Positions 1-9,025 are shown, numbered from the stretch's first letter. The stretch: 64,000 nt of DNA from Prauserella isguenensis (GCF_014191605.1 NZ_JACHWU010000001.1:1674001-1738000), one strand, 5' to 3'. Notes: generated by a model from the sequence alone, not told the origin. Made by a program: numbers and translations.

Positions 1-503
1 ATAGGACCGACTTCGAACCGGTGACCGCTGCGGACCGGGAGATCATCGCGGAGCAGCTGGGCAGGCCGCCGCGGGCGCTGCGGGCGGTCGCGGCGCGATG
101 CCCGAGCGGGCATCCCAGCGTCGTCCAGACCAGTCCGCGGCTCGAGGACGGCACTCCGTTCCCGACGCTGTACTACCTGACGTGCCCGAACCTGAACTCG
201 CTCGTCGGCGGGCTCGAGGCGCGCGGTGTGATGCGGGAGATGACCGAGCGGCTCGATTCCGACGAGGAGCTCGCCGCCGCGTATCTCCGTGCCCACGAGG
301 AATACCTGGCCGAACGTGACGCGATCGACCCGCTCGGCCACGAGGTCACCGCGGGCGGAATGCCGAAGCGGGTCAAGTGCCTGCACGTGCACCTCGCGCA
401 CACGCTCGCGCGCGGCGAAGGTGTGAACCCGTTCGGGGACGAGACGCTGCAGTTGCTGCACGACCTCGGCTGGCCGAACGGCGACTGCGCGGCCCACGAC
501 TGA
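1..503 (+). CDS. DUF501 family protein (5' end outside window)
   Basis: Conserved actinobacterial DUF501 protein of unknown function. The reading frame is open to the first base of the window. The GTG at 21 is probably internal, because the codons before it read RTDFEPV, which matches how these proteins usually begin; the true start is likely one or two codons outside the window. Family signatures visible include EIIAEQLGRPPRALRAVAARC, FPTLYYLTCPNL and, near the end, a KCLHVHLAH motif with conserved Cys and His. It precedes a lytic transglycosylase and ppx, matching the M. tuberculosis Rv1025-Rv1026 neighbourhood. No function should be assigned beyond the family name. Confidence 0.88.
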   Translation, partial: RTDFEPVTAADREIIAEQLGRPPRALRAVAARCPSGHPSVVQTSPRLEDGTPFPTLYYLTCPNLNSLVGGLEARGVMREMTERLDSDEELAAAYLRAHEEYLAERDAIDPLGHEVTAGGMPKRVKCLHVHLAHTLARGEGVNPFGDETLQLLHDLGWPNGDCAAHD

Positions 504-645
504 CGCCCCACATCGCGGCGACACCGGTACGGGTAGCCCGACCGGACCAACCTCACGAGTAGCCACTCGTTCGCGTGTGGAAGCCGTTTCCGTTGGGCAT
601 TCCTCCGGCGGACACGAGCGTCGCAGGCGCACGCGAGGAGGGGGC

Positions 646-2448
646 GTGAACAGACCGCGAAGAGCCCGGTTCCGGCACAAGTCGGCGGCCATCCTGCTGA
701 CGGTATCGCTGGCGGTGGTGCCCGCGGCGTTGCTGAGTGACCGGGCCGAACACGCGTACGGATCGACTGATCCGACCGCTGCGGCCGAACCCGGCGACGG
801 CGCAGGCAGTACCGAGAGCGGTAATCCGGTGGGAGTCGACGGCAGCCTGCCGTCCCCTCCTGCGCTCGACGAACTGATGATCGAGATGCCCACACCGGGG
901 CCGTTGGGAATCCCCGGGAGCATGCTCGAGGCGTACCGCCAGGCGGCGCGCACTCTGGGTGCCGAACTGCCGGACTGCGGTGTGGACTGGGCCCTCCTGG
1001 CCAGTGTCGGACGCTCGGAGTCGAACCACGCGCGGGGCGGGTTCGTCGACGCCGACGGCACGACCCGGGAACGCATCACCGGGCCGGTGCTGAACGGTGG
1101 CCCCGGGGTCGCCGCCATCCGGGACACCGACGGTGGGGTGCTCGACGGCGACACGACGTGGGACCGGGCCGTCGGCCCGATGCAGTTCGTGCCCGACACG
1201 TGGAGGAAGTACGGCGCGGACGGCAACGGCGACGGCCGGGCCGACCCGAACAACATCCATGACGCGACGCTCACCGCAGGGCGGTACCTCTGCGCGGGCG
1301 GGACGGACCTCCGGAACGGCGGCGAATTGCGCGCGGCCCTGCACCGCTACAACGACTCGCGCTCGTACGTCGAGACCGTGATCCGCTGGGCCCAGGCTTA
1401 CCGCGACGGTGTGCTGCCCATCCCGGACAGCGACGTGCCCCTCGGCGTGCCCCCGGACCTCGTTGCCGAGCCCCCCGAGCCGAAACCCGACCGGCCGCCT
1501 CCGCCCGACGTCATGGCAGCGCCCGAACCGCAGAACGGCGGTCCGCGGCCCGGCGGTGGCTCCGGTGGCCATGCGGACGGTTCTGCGGAGGGCTCTGCGG
1601 GCGACGCCGGCAGACCCGGAAGCGGCAGCGGCGAGGCCACGGCGCCGAAACCGGGACCGCACCGTCCGAACCAGCCCGGCAACGGCGGCAACGGCGGTCA
1701 CGGAGACAACGGCGGCCACGGTGGTGGCTCCGGTAGCCACGCCCCCGATCACGGCAACGGAGCCGGTAGGCCCGGCCCGGGCGGCGGCCACGGTGACGGT
1801 TCCGGCGACGCCGGTCCTGGTACCGGTAACCCTGGGACCGGCAACCCGGGGACTGGCAACCCGGGCACGGGTAACCCTGGGACGGGGAACCCGGGCACCG
1901 GTAACCCTGGGACGGGGAACCCAGGGACTGGCAACCCGGAGACCGGCAACCCGGGGACCGGCAACCCTGGGAACGGTGGGGGCCACGGAGACGGCGGTGC
2001 CGGGGAGGGCAACGACGGCGGCACCGGCAACGACGGCGGCAATGGCAACGACGCCGGCGACGGTGCCGACGACGGTCCTGACGGTGGCGACGGGGACCAC
2101 GGTGGTGGGCCCGGCGACGGAGGCGACAGCGGACGACCGCCCGTGCCGGAGTGCCCGCGACCGGACGACTCCGAGGAGTCGACCGACGGTGCCACTGCGG
2201 GCCAGGGCAGCGCCGGGGCAGGCTCCGTCCAGGCGCCCACCGGTGACGACTCCGCAGGCAGCTCGGACGGGACGACCACCGGCGAGGAGACCACCGAGCC
2301 GCCCTCGTGCGTGTGCCCAGGCCATCCCGACGACGCGGACGACGACGAGGTCATGGCGCCCGAGGATTGCGAGTGGCCGGAGGAGGAGTCGATTCCGCCT
2401 CCGTCCTCGAGTGCTCCGCTGTCGTCGACGCCGCCCCGGGAGAACTGA
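646..2448 (+). CDS. secreted lytic murein transglycosylase with Gly/Asn/Pro repeat tail
   Basis: Predicted to cleave the MurNAc-GlcNAc bond of peptidoglycan outside the cytoplasmic membrane. The frame extends upstream, but GTG 646 is preferred because an AGGAGGGG ribosome site lies just upstream and it gives a basic start followed by one hydrophobic segment (about residues 13-31), a signal peptide or anchor. Residues about 95-265 are an MltB/SLT_2-like domain: GRSESNH carries the probable catalytic Glu (about residue 125), followed by GPMQFVPDTWRKYG and RYNDSRSYV. From about residue 290 the protein is low complexity, rich in Gly, Asn, Pro and Asp, with ten GTGNP repeats, then an acidic Ser/Glu-rich end with a few cysteines. 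The catalytic domain resembles mycobacterial LpqU-type proteins; the tail is unusual and may span or bind the wall. Confidence 0.9.
   Translation: MNRPRRARFRHKSAAILLTVSLAVVPAALLSDRAEHAYGSTDPTAAAEPGDGAGSTESGNPVGVDGSLPSPPALDELMIEMPTPGPLGIPGSMLEAYRQAARTLGAELPDCGVDWALLASVGRSESNHARGGFVDADGTTRERITGPVLNGGPGVAAIRDTDGGVLDGDTTWDRAVGPMQFVPDTWRKYGADGNGDGRADPNNIHDATLTAGRYLCAGGTDLRNGGELRAALHRYNDSRSYVETVIRWAQAYRDGVLPIPDSDVPLGVPPDLVAEPPEPKPDRPPPPDVMAAPEPQNGGPRPGGGSGGHADGSAEGSAGDAGRPGSGSGEATAPKPGPHRPNQPGNGGNGGHGDNGGHGGGSGSHAPDHGNGAGRPGPGGGHGDGSGDAGPGTGNPGTGNPGTGNPGTGNPGTGNPGTGNPGTGNPGTGNPETGNPGTGNPGNGGGHGDGGAGEGNDGGTGNDGGNGNDAGDGADDGPDGGDGDHGGGPGDGGDSGRPPVPECPRPDDSEESTDGATAGQGSAGAGSVQAPTGDDSAGSSDGTTTGEETTEPPSCVCPGHPDDADDDEVMAPEDCEWPEEESIPPPSSSAPLSSTPPREN
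1819..1968 (+). repeat. ten in-frame 15-bp repeats encoding GTGNP
   Basis: Ten tandem 15-bp units encode eight GTGNP, one ETGNP and one more GTGNP. Third positions vary among units (aac or ccc/ccg/cct differ), so the peptide is kept more strictly than the DNA. It lies inside the transglycosylase gene and is a likely site of length change between strains. Confidence 0.95.
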
Positions 2449-2504
2449 CCACGGATGAGCCGATCGTCCTCCGCGGGCGGTACGGCCGGCCGGCCGGCAG
2501 CGTT

Positions 2505-2510
2505 TAGTGT
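2505..2510 (+). promoter_or_regulatory. probable -10 element of a leaderless ppx transcript
   Basis: TAGTGT sits six bases before the ppx ATG and there is no Shine-Dalgarno sequence. Transcription would start at or next to the A of the start codon. No convincing -35 is visible. Confidence 0.45.
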
Positions 2511-2516
2511 TGGCGC

Positions 2517-3470
2517 ATGCCTCGTGTAGCCGCCATCGACTGTGGGACCAACTCGATCCGTCTGCTTGTCGCGGAGCTGACACACCGCCACGACGGCAGT
2601 GTCGACCTGCGTGATCTGCACCGGGAGATGAGGGTGGTGCGGCTCGGCCAGGGCGTGGACGCCACCGGCCGGCTCGCGCCCGAAGCGCTGGAGCGCACGC
2701 GGGAGGCGCTGGCCTCCTACACGGTCGCCGCCCGCCGGAAGGGTGCGGAGAAGGTGCGCATGGTCGCCACGTCGGCGACGCGCGACGCGAGCAACCGCGA
2801 CGAGTTCTTCGCCATGACCCGCGAGGTGCTCGGTGTGGAGGCCGAGGTCATCACCGGGGACGAGGAGGCGCGCCTGTCGTTCACCGGAGCGGTGGGTGAA
2901 CAGGATCCGGACGACGGGCCGTTCCTGGTGGTGGACGTCGGTGGCGGCTCGACCGAGCTCGTGCTGGGGACGTGGGACGGCGCTCAGGCCGAGATCCTGG
3001 CGGCGAAGTCCGTCGACATCGGGTGCGTGCGCCTCACCGAGCGGGCTCTGCCGAACGACCCGCCGACGGCCGAGGACATCGAGACGGCCCGTGGTGTCGC
3101 CCGTGAGGTGTTGGCGGAGGCGTTCGACGTCGTCGACGTGGCCAAGGCGCGGACGTGGATCGGTGTGGCGGGCACGATCACCACGTTGTCGGCGCTCGCC
3201 CAGGACCTGCCGGAGTACGACTCGCAGGCCACACACCTGTCGCTGCTCTCGCACGGCACGATCGACCGCGTGACCGCCGAGCTACTCGCCGCCGACCACG
3301 ACGCGCGCGCGGCCAAGAAGGTCATCCACCCGGGAAGGGTCGACGTCATCGGTGCGGGCTCACTCGTGGTGCAGACGCTCGCCGAGGAGCTGCAGACCCG
3401 AGGCGGGCCCGACTCCCTGGTGGTCAGCGAGCACGACATCCTCGACGGCATCGCGCTGTCGCTGGCCTGA
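2517..3470 (+). CDS. ppx: exopolyphosphatase, Ppx/GppA family
   Basis: Cytoplasmic Ppx/GppA phosphatase predicted to hydrolyse inorganic polyphosphate or pppGpp. At 317 residues it is the short actinobacterial form with only the two ASKHA ATPase-fold domains. The start reads MPRVAAIDCGTNSIRLLVAE, the phosphate-1 motif; VVDVGGGSTEL near residue 140 is the second phosphate-binding motif with its catalytic-type Glu/Asp setting; VAGTITTLSAL and RVDVIGAGSLV follow in the C-terminal half. It stands downstream of the DUF501 and transglycosylase genes as in mycobacteria. The start has no ribosome site and is probably leaderless. Confidence 0.93.
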   Translation: MPRVAAIDCGTNSIRLLVAELTHRHDGSVDLRDLHREMRVVRLGQGVDATGRLAPEALERTREALASYTVAARRKGAEKVRMVATSATRDASNRDEFFAMTREVLGVEAEVITGDEEARLSFTGAVGEQDPDDGPFLVVDVGGGSTELVLGTWDGAQAEILAAKSVDIGCVRLTERALPNDPPTAEDIETARGVAREVLAEAFDVVDVAKARTWIGVAGTITTLSALAQDLPEYDSQATHLSLLSHGTIDRVTAELLAADHDARAAKKVIHPGRVDVIGAGSLVVQTLAEELQTRGGPDSLVVSEHDILDGIALSLA

Positions 3471-3540
3471 CGACACCCCGCCGGGCACGCTCCACCCGTT
3501 GTACCCCTGACGTTGCACCCCTGACGAGGTCCAGCCCGTG

Positions 3541-3588
3541 GCGCTCCGCCCGGGGCTCGCCGACGGAAGCGTGCCACGGGCGGAGCGC
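3541..3588. terminator. bidirectional hairpin between ppx and the S10 peptidase
   Basis: A perfect 12-bp stem, GCGCTCCGCCCG at 3541-3552 with CGGGCGGAGCGC at 3577-3588, separates two converging genes. An overlapping alternative stem (CCCGTGGC with GCCACGGG) can also form. There is no T-run, as is common in high-GC actinomycetes. Confidence 0.6.
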
Positions 3589-3599
3589 GCCGGTCCGCC

Positions 3600-5099
3600 T
3601 CAGCGGTTGGACGCCGACTTGACGAACGTGGCCAGGTCCTTGCCCTGCTGGACCCGTGACTCGGGGTGGACGTACATCATGTGGCCCGCCGGGTAGTAGG
3701 CCGTCTCGACGTTCCCCCGCAGCTCGTCGGGGATCTGCAGCTGAGCGATGACGTGCTCGGCCGCGTAGTAGGGCGTGGCGCCGTCGTAGTGGCCGAGCGC
3801 GACGTGCACCTTCAGGTGCGGGTTCTCGCGCATGGCGCCGCTGAGGGAGTCGACGACCGACACGGCGCGTCCCTCGAAGTCCGAATAGGACCAGGCCCGG
3901 TTCACGTCGGTGGAGAGGATCTCGTACGGCAGGTCGCTGCTGTACTGCAGTTCGGCGCGCACGTAGTGGTTGAGAGCCGCGGAGTAGGCGCCGATGATCC
4001 GCGACACCGACGCGTCGTCGCTCATGTGCTCACGTCCGCCGTCGGGCTCCCACGTGGTGAACCGGCCGTCCATCCGGCCGGTGACGAGCCCTTCGTCGCG
4101 CAGCAGCTCGGTGAAGAACCGGACGTGCTCGATGCGCAGGTTGACGCGGTCGACGTAGGCCTCGGACAGGCCGGTCAGCTCGGCGAGCTTCGCCACGGTC
4201 TCGGCGCGCTCGTCGGCGTCGAGACGGGCACCGCGCTGCAATGCCCACGGAAGGTCGCGGGAGGCGAACTCCTCCGCCTCGGCCAGCACGTCCTCCAGCT
4301 CCCTGTCGCCGTGCTTGCCGTGGTAGTGCGCGATGGCGGCGTAGGTGGGCACGAACAGCGAGTACGGCAGGTCGTTGCCCTCCGTGAACCGGATCGTGCC
4401 CATGTCCAGCACGGACGAGATGAGCAGCAGTCCGTTCAAGTACAGGCCGTGGCGGCTCTGCAGGTGCGCGGCGAGCGCGGCAGCGCGCAGGGTGCCGTAC
4501 GACTCGCCCGCGACGAACTTCGGCGACAGCCACCGCTGGTTGCGCGAGGTCCACAGCCGGATCACCTCGCCGACGGATTCCACGTCGGGTGTGAAGCCGT
4601 GGTACTCGGCGGGCTTCTCGCCGTCGACCGTGCGCGAGAAGCCCGTCGACACCGGGTCGATGAACACCAGGTCGCTGTGGGCGAGCAGGGTGTCGGGGTT
4701 GTCGGTCAGGCCGTACGGCGGCGGCTCGGGGGCGTTCACGTCGCCGGACACGACGCGCCGCGGACCGAGTACGCCCAGGTGCAGCCAGATGCTCGACGAG
4801 CCGGGACCGCCGTTGAACGCGAAGGTCACGGGCCGCGTCGTCGGGTCCGCGCCGTCGAGCGTGTAGGCCGTCACGTAGACCTCGGCCTTCGCCTTGTGCC
4901 CGTCGAAGGTCCCGTCGTTGAGGACCTCCTTGCGCAGCACGATCCGTCCGGTCTGCGCCGTGTAGGCGAGCTTGCGGCGCTTCACGGTGATCGAGTGCTG
5001 CGTGGTGACCAGGTCGTCGGTCGGCTCGGCCTGCGGCGTGGCCGCCGCGGTCTCGGTCTCGGCTGTGGTCGTCGAAGCGGTGTCAGGCGTTTCTGGCAT
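3600..5099 (-). CDS. S10 family serine carboxypeptidase-like protein
   Basis: Alpha/beta-hydrolase of the S10 (serine carboxypeptidase) family, 499 residues. Visible are the oxyanion-type FAFNGGPGSSS motif (about residues 93-103), the nucleophile motif GESYG with Ser near residue 200, the acid in HYDGATPY and the histidine in AYYPAGHMMYVH near the C terminus. There is no clear signal peptide: the first about 30 residues are Thr/Ala/Glu-rich and hydrophilic, so the protein may be cytoplasmic, unlike eukaryotic members. Substrate unknown. It converges with ppx and diverges from the glycosyltransferase. Confidence 0.9.
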   Translation of the reverse strand: MPETPDTASTTTAETETAAATPQAEPTDDLVTTQHSITVKRRKLAYTAQTGRIVLRKEVLNDGTFDGHKAKAEVYVTAYTLDGADPTTRPVTFAFNGGPGSSSIWLHLGVLGPRRVVSGDVNAPEPPPYGLTDNPDTLLAHSDLVFIDPVSTGFSRTVDGEKPAEYHGFTPDVESVGEVIRLWTSRNQRWLSPKFVAGESYGTLRAAALAAHLQSRHGLYLNGLLLISSVLDMGTIRFTEGNDLPYSLFVPTYAAIAHYHGKHGDRELEDVLAEAEEFASRDLPWALQRGARLDADERAETVAKLAELTGLSEAYVDRVNLRIEHVRFFTELLRDEGLVTGRMDGRFTTWEPDGGREHMSDDASVSRIIGAYSAALNHYVRAELQYSSDLPYEILSTDVNRAWSYSDFEGRAVSVVDSLSGAMRENPHLKVHVALGHYDGATPYYAAEHVIAQLQIPDELRGNVETAYYPAGHMMYVHPESRVQQGKDLATFVKSASNR

Positions 5100-5198
5100 G
5101 CCCCCAACCTATGCGCTCGCGCCGACAGGGTCGGCGGAATTCACGTGGTGCGGAAATTCGTTGTGCCCGTGATCGCCGGTGCTGCGAGGATCCTCGAT

Positions 5199-6392
5199 AT
5201 GCATCTGGTCATGGTCGGCGTCACCGCGCCGAGTCACGTCTATCCCGGTCTCGGGCTGATCGCCGAGCTGGTGGCCCGGGCGCACCGGGTGACGTACGTC
5301 GTCGGCGACCGGCTGGCCGACCTGGTCGCACCGACGGGCGCCGAGGTGGTCACCCACGCATCGATCATGCCTGCGGCCGACGAGCACTGGCCCGAGGACA
5401 CGGGCGAGGCGATGCAGGTGTTCCTCGACGACGCGATCACGGCGCTTCCCGCTGTGTACGACATCGACCGGCCCGATGCCGTGCTCTACGACATCGGTGG
5501 CTTCGCGGGGCGCGTCGCCGCGCACCGGTGGGGTGTACCTGCGGTGCAGCTGTCCACTGCGTACGTCGCGTGGGAGGGCATGGCCGAGGAGATGGCGGAG
5601 TTCAACGCGGCGTTGCGGGCGTCGCCGTCGGGCGCGAAGTACTACGCGACACTGCGCGCGTGGCTCGACGAGAACGGCATGGACATCGACGCCGACGAGT
5701 TCACCGGAACGCCGCCGTCGTGCGTGGTGCTGATCCCCCGCGTGCTGCAACCGAACGCCGACCGCGTCGCCGATCGCTACGTGTTCGCGGGTCCGTGCGT
5801 CGATCCGGCCCGGCGCACCGGGTGGACGCCCGAGCCGGGTGACGACCGACCGCTCGTGTACGTCGCGCTGGGAACGAGCTACACCCAACGGCCCGACATC
5901 TACCGCGCCTGCATCGACGGGCTCGCCGGTGACTACCGGGTCGTGCTGGCCACTGGCAAGGTCGACCCGGCCGATCTCGGCGCGCTGCCGCCGGGCGTGA
6001 CGGCCGACCGAACCCAGCCGCAGCTCGACGTGCTGGAACACGCCTCGGTGTTCGTCAGTCACGCGGGAATGGGCAGTGCGGCGGAATCGCTGTGGTTCGG
6101 CGTGCCGACGGTGCTCGTGCCGCAGGCCGTCGACCAGTCGGCCAACGCGGCCATGCTCGCCGCGGTCGGATCCGGAGTGCAGCCGGACGAGCCGTGGGAC
6201 GCCCCCACCCTGCGCGCCGCGGTCGACGCCGCACTCGGCAAGGCCGACCGGGCGAGGGAACTACGGAGCGAGGTCCGCGCCGGCGGCGGTATCGACAGGG
6301 CTGCCGACGCGGTCGAGCGGCTGTGCACGCACGCCGACGGACACGAGCGACGACGGGGTGACAATGGCGCCTGTGGGACGGACGCTGGCTGA
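5199..6392 (+). CDS. GT1 glycosyltransferase, macrolide-transferase (MGT) type
   Basis: Predicted nucleotide-sugar dependent transferase of the UDPGT/MGT subgroup (OleD-like), about 397 residues. The frame is open far upstream, but ATG 5199 begins with the family N terminus MHLVMVGVTAPSHVYPGLGL and has GAGGAT nearby. The C-terminal donor-binding half has VFVSHAGMGSAAESLWFGVP followed by VLVPQAVDQSANA, the expected sugar-nucleotide motif. These enzymes usually glycosylate and inactivate macrolides or other small hydrophobic molecules; the acceptor cannot be read from the sequence. Its end overlaps the next gene by 29 bases, so the two are probably co-transcribed, though no functional link with DNA repair is evident. 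Confidence 0.88.
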   Translation: MHLVMVGVTAPSHVYPGLGLIAELVARAHRVTYVVGDRLADLVAPTGAEVVTHASIMPAADEHWPEDTGEAMQVFLDDAITALPAVYDIDRPDAVLYDIGGFAGRVAAHRWGVPAVQLSTAYVAWEGMAEEMAEFNAALRASPSGAKYYATLRAWLDENGMDIDADEFTGTPPSCVVLIPRVLQPNADRVADRYVFAGPCVDPARRTGWTPEPGDDRPLVYVALGTSYTQRPDIYRACIDGLAGDYRVVLATGKVDPADLGALPPGVTADRTQPQLDVLEHASVFVSHAGMGSAAESLWFGVPTVLVPQAVDQSANAAMLAAVGSGVQPDEPWDAPTLRAAVDAALGKADRARELRSEVRAGGGIDRAADAVERLCTHADGHERRRGDNGACGTDAG

Positions 6393-7074
6393 ACTGGACG
6401 CGGACCTGACCGAATGCCGTGCGTGCCCGCGGCTGGTCGAGTGGCGCGAGCACGTCGCGGAGACCAAACGCGCGGCCTATGCCGACGAGACGTACTGGGG
6501 CAGGCCGGTGCCGGGGTTCGGGCCGGCCGATGCCGCGCTGGTCATCGTCGGCCTGGCGCCGGCCGCCCACGGCGCCAACCGGACCGGTCGGATGTTCACC
6601 GGCGACCGCTCCGGCGACGTGCTGTACCGGGCCATGTACGACGTCGGCCTCGCCTCGCAGCCGACCGCGACCCATGTCGGCGACGGCTTGGAGCTCTACG
6701 GCACGCGGATCACCTCACCCGTGCACTGCGCCCCGCCCGCCAACAAACCGACCCCGGCCGAACGTGACACGTGCGGCGGCTGGCTCGCCGAGGAGCTCGA
6801 CCTGCTCGCGCCCACCGTGCGCGCGATCGTCGTGCTGGGAGCGTTCGGCTGGCAGGCGTTGCTGCCGGTGCTCGCGAGGGCGGGCTGGGGGGTGCCGCGG
6901 CCGAGGCCGACGTTCGGCCACGCCGCCCACATCGAACTCGCGGGCCCGGCCCCGCTGCACCTCGTCGGCTGTTACCACGTCAGCCAGCAGAACACCTTCA
7001 CCGGACGGCTCACCCCGGAGATGCTCCGCGACGTCCTGGGCAGGGCGAAGGAACTCGCCGGCCTCGGCGGGTGA
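6364..7074 (+). CDS. uracil-DNA glycosylase family 5 (UdgB-like)
   Basis: DNA repair glycosylase predicted to remove uracil and other deaminated bases. About 236 residues. Cysteines in ECRACPRL near residue 18 and further ones in HCAPPANKPTP and DTCGGWL fit the four 4Fe-4S ligands of families 4 and 5. VIVGLAPAAHGANRTGRMFTG is the active-site motif of family 5 (Ala/Gly replacing the acidic residue of other families), and GCYHVSQQNTFTGRLT is the second motif with the catalytic-region His. The ATG at 6364 lies inside the glycosyltransferase end, with GGGGTGAC just upstream. Confidence 0.9.
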   Translation: MAPVGRTLAELDADLTECRACPRLVEWREHVAETKRAAYADETYWGRPVPGFGPADAALVIVGLAPAAHGANRTGRMFTGDRSGDVLYRAMYDVGLASQPTATHVGDGLELYGTRITSPVHCAPPANKPTPAERDTCGGWLAEELDLLAPTVRAIVVLGAFGWQALLPVLARAGWGVPRPRPTFGHAAHIELAGPAPLHLVGCYHVSQQNTFTGRLTPEMLRDVLGRAKELAGLGG

Positions 7075-7166
7075 CGTGTGCCGGTGCAGCGTCGAACGCC
7101 TCGTGCAACGTCGAAGCGCGTCGGCGGTGGGACTCGGCCGGCCGGAACCGGGAGGCAGGGGTCCGA

Positions 7167-7421
7167 ATGACTGTTCCGCGGTGCGAGTTGCGGCCGCTCG
7201 ACGGCCGCAACCTCGCCGACCTGCTGGCGGTCGCCGTCGCTCACGCCGACCCGCTGGAGGTCATGCCGCCCGTTCCCGGGGAGGCGGGCTGGAACGAGAC
7301 GGGGAGCCGTGCTCACCGTCGATGGAGATCGGGTCGACGCGGTACTCGACCTCCGGAACGGCCCGTGAGTCGCCGCGGCGGACCTGCTGCGACCCTTGCG
7401 GCACCCGCTAGGTCCGTGTAA
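7167..7421 (+). pseudogene. decayed GNAT-like acetyltransferase fragment
   Basis: A start with a GGAGG ribosome site at 7151 opens a short frame beginning MTVPRCELRPLDGRNLADL and continuing to HADPLEVMPPVPGEAGW, which resembles the N terminus of actinobacterial GNAT acetyltransferases. After about residue 45 the frame becomes Arg-rich and unlike a protein, while another frame from about 7310 reads VLTVDGDRVDAVLDLRNGP and then stops. This looks like a gene broken by frameshift and deletion. Apart from this remnant I see nothing coding between 7075 and 7520. Confidence 0.38.
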
Positions 7422-7520
7422 AGGTCCTGTCAACTGAATCGTTTGGGTTCAGGCGGCGACACCGATCACACCTGGCCAACCCGGTGAGTGGGTACTGGCG
7501 GTTAGTGGGAAACTGAGCAC

Positions 7521-8843
7521 ATGGCAGTCAAGTCGGAACCGACGAGGATCCTCATCCTCGGCGGCGGATACGTCGGCCTCTACACGGCGCTGGGCCTTCA
7601 GAAGAAGCTCCGGGCCAACGAGGCCTCCGTGACGATCGTCGATCCGCAGCCGCACATGACCTACCAGCCCTTCCTGCCGGAAGCGGCCGCCGGGTCGATC
7701 GAGCCTCGGCATGTGGTGGTGCCGCTGCGCCGGGTGCTCCGACGCTGCCACGTGCTCACCGCCCGGGTGAACAAGATCGAGCACGAGCGCAAGACCGTGA
7801 CGGTCGAAGCCGCAGACGGGCACATCGAGCAGCTCGGTTACGACGTCCTCGTCGTGGCGCTCGGCTCCGTGCCGCGGCTGCTGCCGATCCCGGGGCTCGC
7901 CGAGCAGGGCATCGGCATCAAGACGGTCGGCGAGGCCATCTACCTGCGCAACCACGTGCTGACCAAGCTCGACGAGGCGTCCAGCACCCTCGACCCCGAC
8001 CTGCGCAAGCGATTGCTGACCTTCACGGTCGTCGGCGGCGGCTTCGCCGGCATCGAGGCGTTGGCCGAGCTCGAGGACATGACACGCGACGCCTCGACCT
8101 ACTACGAGAACATCGAGCCCGACGACATCCGCTGGGTGCTCGTCGAGGCGGCGGGCCGGATCCTGCCGGAGGTGCGCGACACCCTCGGCGTGTGGACGGT
8201 CGAGCAGCTCGAGAAGCGCGGCATCGAGGTGTACCTGTCCACGGCGGCGAAGTCGTTCGAGAACGGCCACGTCGTGTTGTCCGACGGCACCGAGTTCGAC
8301 AGCGACACCATCATCTGGACCGCGGGCGTGAAGGCCAACCCGGTGGTCGCCGAGTCCGACCTGCCAACCGACAAGCGCGGCCGTCTCGAGGCGACCGCCG
8401 CGCTGAACGTCGTCGGCCACTCGGACGTGTGGACCGCCGGTGACGTCTCCGCCGTGCCGGACCTCTCGCGCACCGAGGAGGACCCGACGGCCACGTGCCC
8501 GCCGAACGCGCAGCACGCCGTGCGGCAGGCCCGCCACCTGGCGAAGAACATCATCGCCTCGCTGCGCGGCGGGAAGCCGACGGACTACTACCACAAGAAC
8601 CTGGGTGCGGTCGCCGGTCTCGGCCTGCACAAGGGTGTGGCCGACGCGATGAAGATGAAGATCAAGGGCTTCCCCGCCTGGCTCTTCCACCGGGCCTACC
8701 ACGTCCACGCGATGCCGACCTTCAACCGCAAGGTCCGCATCATGCTGGACTGGGCCCTCGGCGGGCTGTTCAAGCGCGAGACGATCTCGCTCGGGCAGAT
8801 CAACAACCCGAAGGAAGAGTTCAACCGGGCGTCCAAGTCCTGA
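7521..8843 (+). CDS. ndh: type II NADH:quinone oxidoreductase
   Basis: Single-subunit, non-proton-pumping NADH dehydrogenase that feeds electrons to menaquinone at the inner face of the membrane. At 440 residues it has the normal length. The FAD-binding motif ILGGGYVGLYTALGL is at about residues 11-25, the second Rossmann motif TVVGGGFAGIEALAELEDM near residues 172-190 binds NADH, and WTAGVKANPV plus VWTAGDVSAVPD are the conserved C-terminal FAD contacts. The C terminus contains the Lys/Arg-rich amphipathic stretch expected for peripheral membrane attachment. It stands alone and ends at a strong hairpin. Confidence 0.95.
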   Translation: MAVKSEPTRILILGGGYVGLYTALGLQKKLRANEASVTIVDPQPHMTYQPFLPEAAAGSIEPRHVVVPLRRVLRRCHVLTARVNKIEHERKTVTVEAADGHIEQLGYDVLVVALGSVPRLLPIPGLAEQGIGIKTVGEAIYLRNHVLTKLDEASSTLDPDLRKRLLTFTVVGGGFAGIEALAELEDMTRDASTYYENIEPDDIRWVLVEAAGRILPEVRDTLGVWTVEQLEKRGIEVYLSTAAKSFENGHVVLSDGTEFDSDTIIWTAGVKANPVVAESDLPTDKRGRLEATAALNVVGHSDVWTAGDVSAVPDLSRTEEDPTATCPPNAQHAVRQARHLAKNIIASLRGGKPTDYYHKNLGAVAGLGLHKGVADAMKMKIKGFPAWLFHRAYHVHAMPTFNRKVRIMLDWALGGLFKRETISLGQINNPKEEFNRASKS

Positions 8844-8866
8844 CCGCCCACCGCGACCGTCGACAT

Positions 8867-8896
8867 GCGGCCCCGAGGTGATGACCTCGGGGCCGC
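8867..8896 (+). terminator. ndh terminator hairpin
   Basis: Perfect 12-bp stem, GCGGCCCCGAGG with CCTCGGGGCCGC, and a six-base loop, 24 bases after the ndh stop. Confidence 0.8.
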
Positions 8897-9025
8897 ATTC
8901 GTGTGTGGGTGTCCGAGTCCGACGCGGCCGAGCGCTGCGGCGTGCTCGCGCGTGGACGGCCTCGCTCCGGGCGGGTCATGGGGTTGAGCGACATCAGCGG
9001 TGCGCAGGGCTTTAAGCTGCTAGGT

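Noticed and set aside
1819-1968. Possible CRISPR array
   Set aside because: Units are 15 bp, in frame and contiguous, without spacers; they encode a peptide repeat.
553-2583. Minus-strand 676-codon frame rich in Val, Ala and Arg
   Set aside because: Shadow of the low-complexity transglycosylase gene; GC-rich antisense frames are routinely open.
3666-5198. Long plus-strand open frame running into the glycosyltransferase
   Set aside because: It is antisense to the well-supported S10 peptidase, has no motifs, and the glycosyltransferase family start lies at 5199.
8984-9016. Promoter for the tRNA (TTGAGC and TTTAAG)
   Set aside because: Spacing of 21 bases is too long to support it beyond a mention.
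8984-9025. tRNA-associated genomic island boundary
   Set aside because: No integrase and no duplicated tRNA 3' end nearby; downstream gene is an ordinary DUF72 gene.
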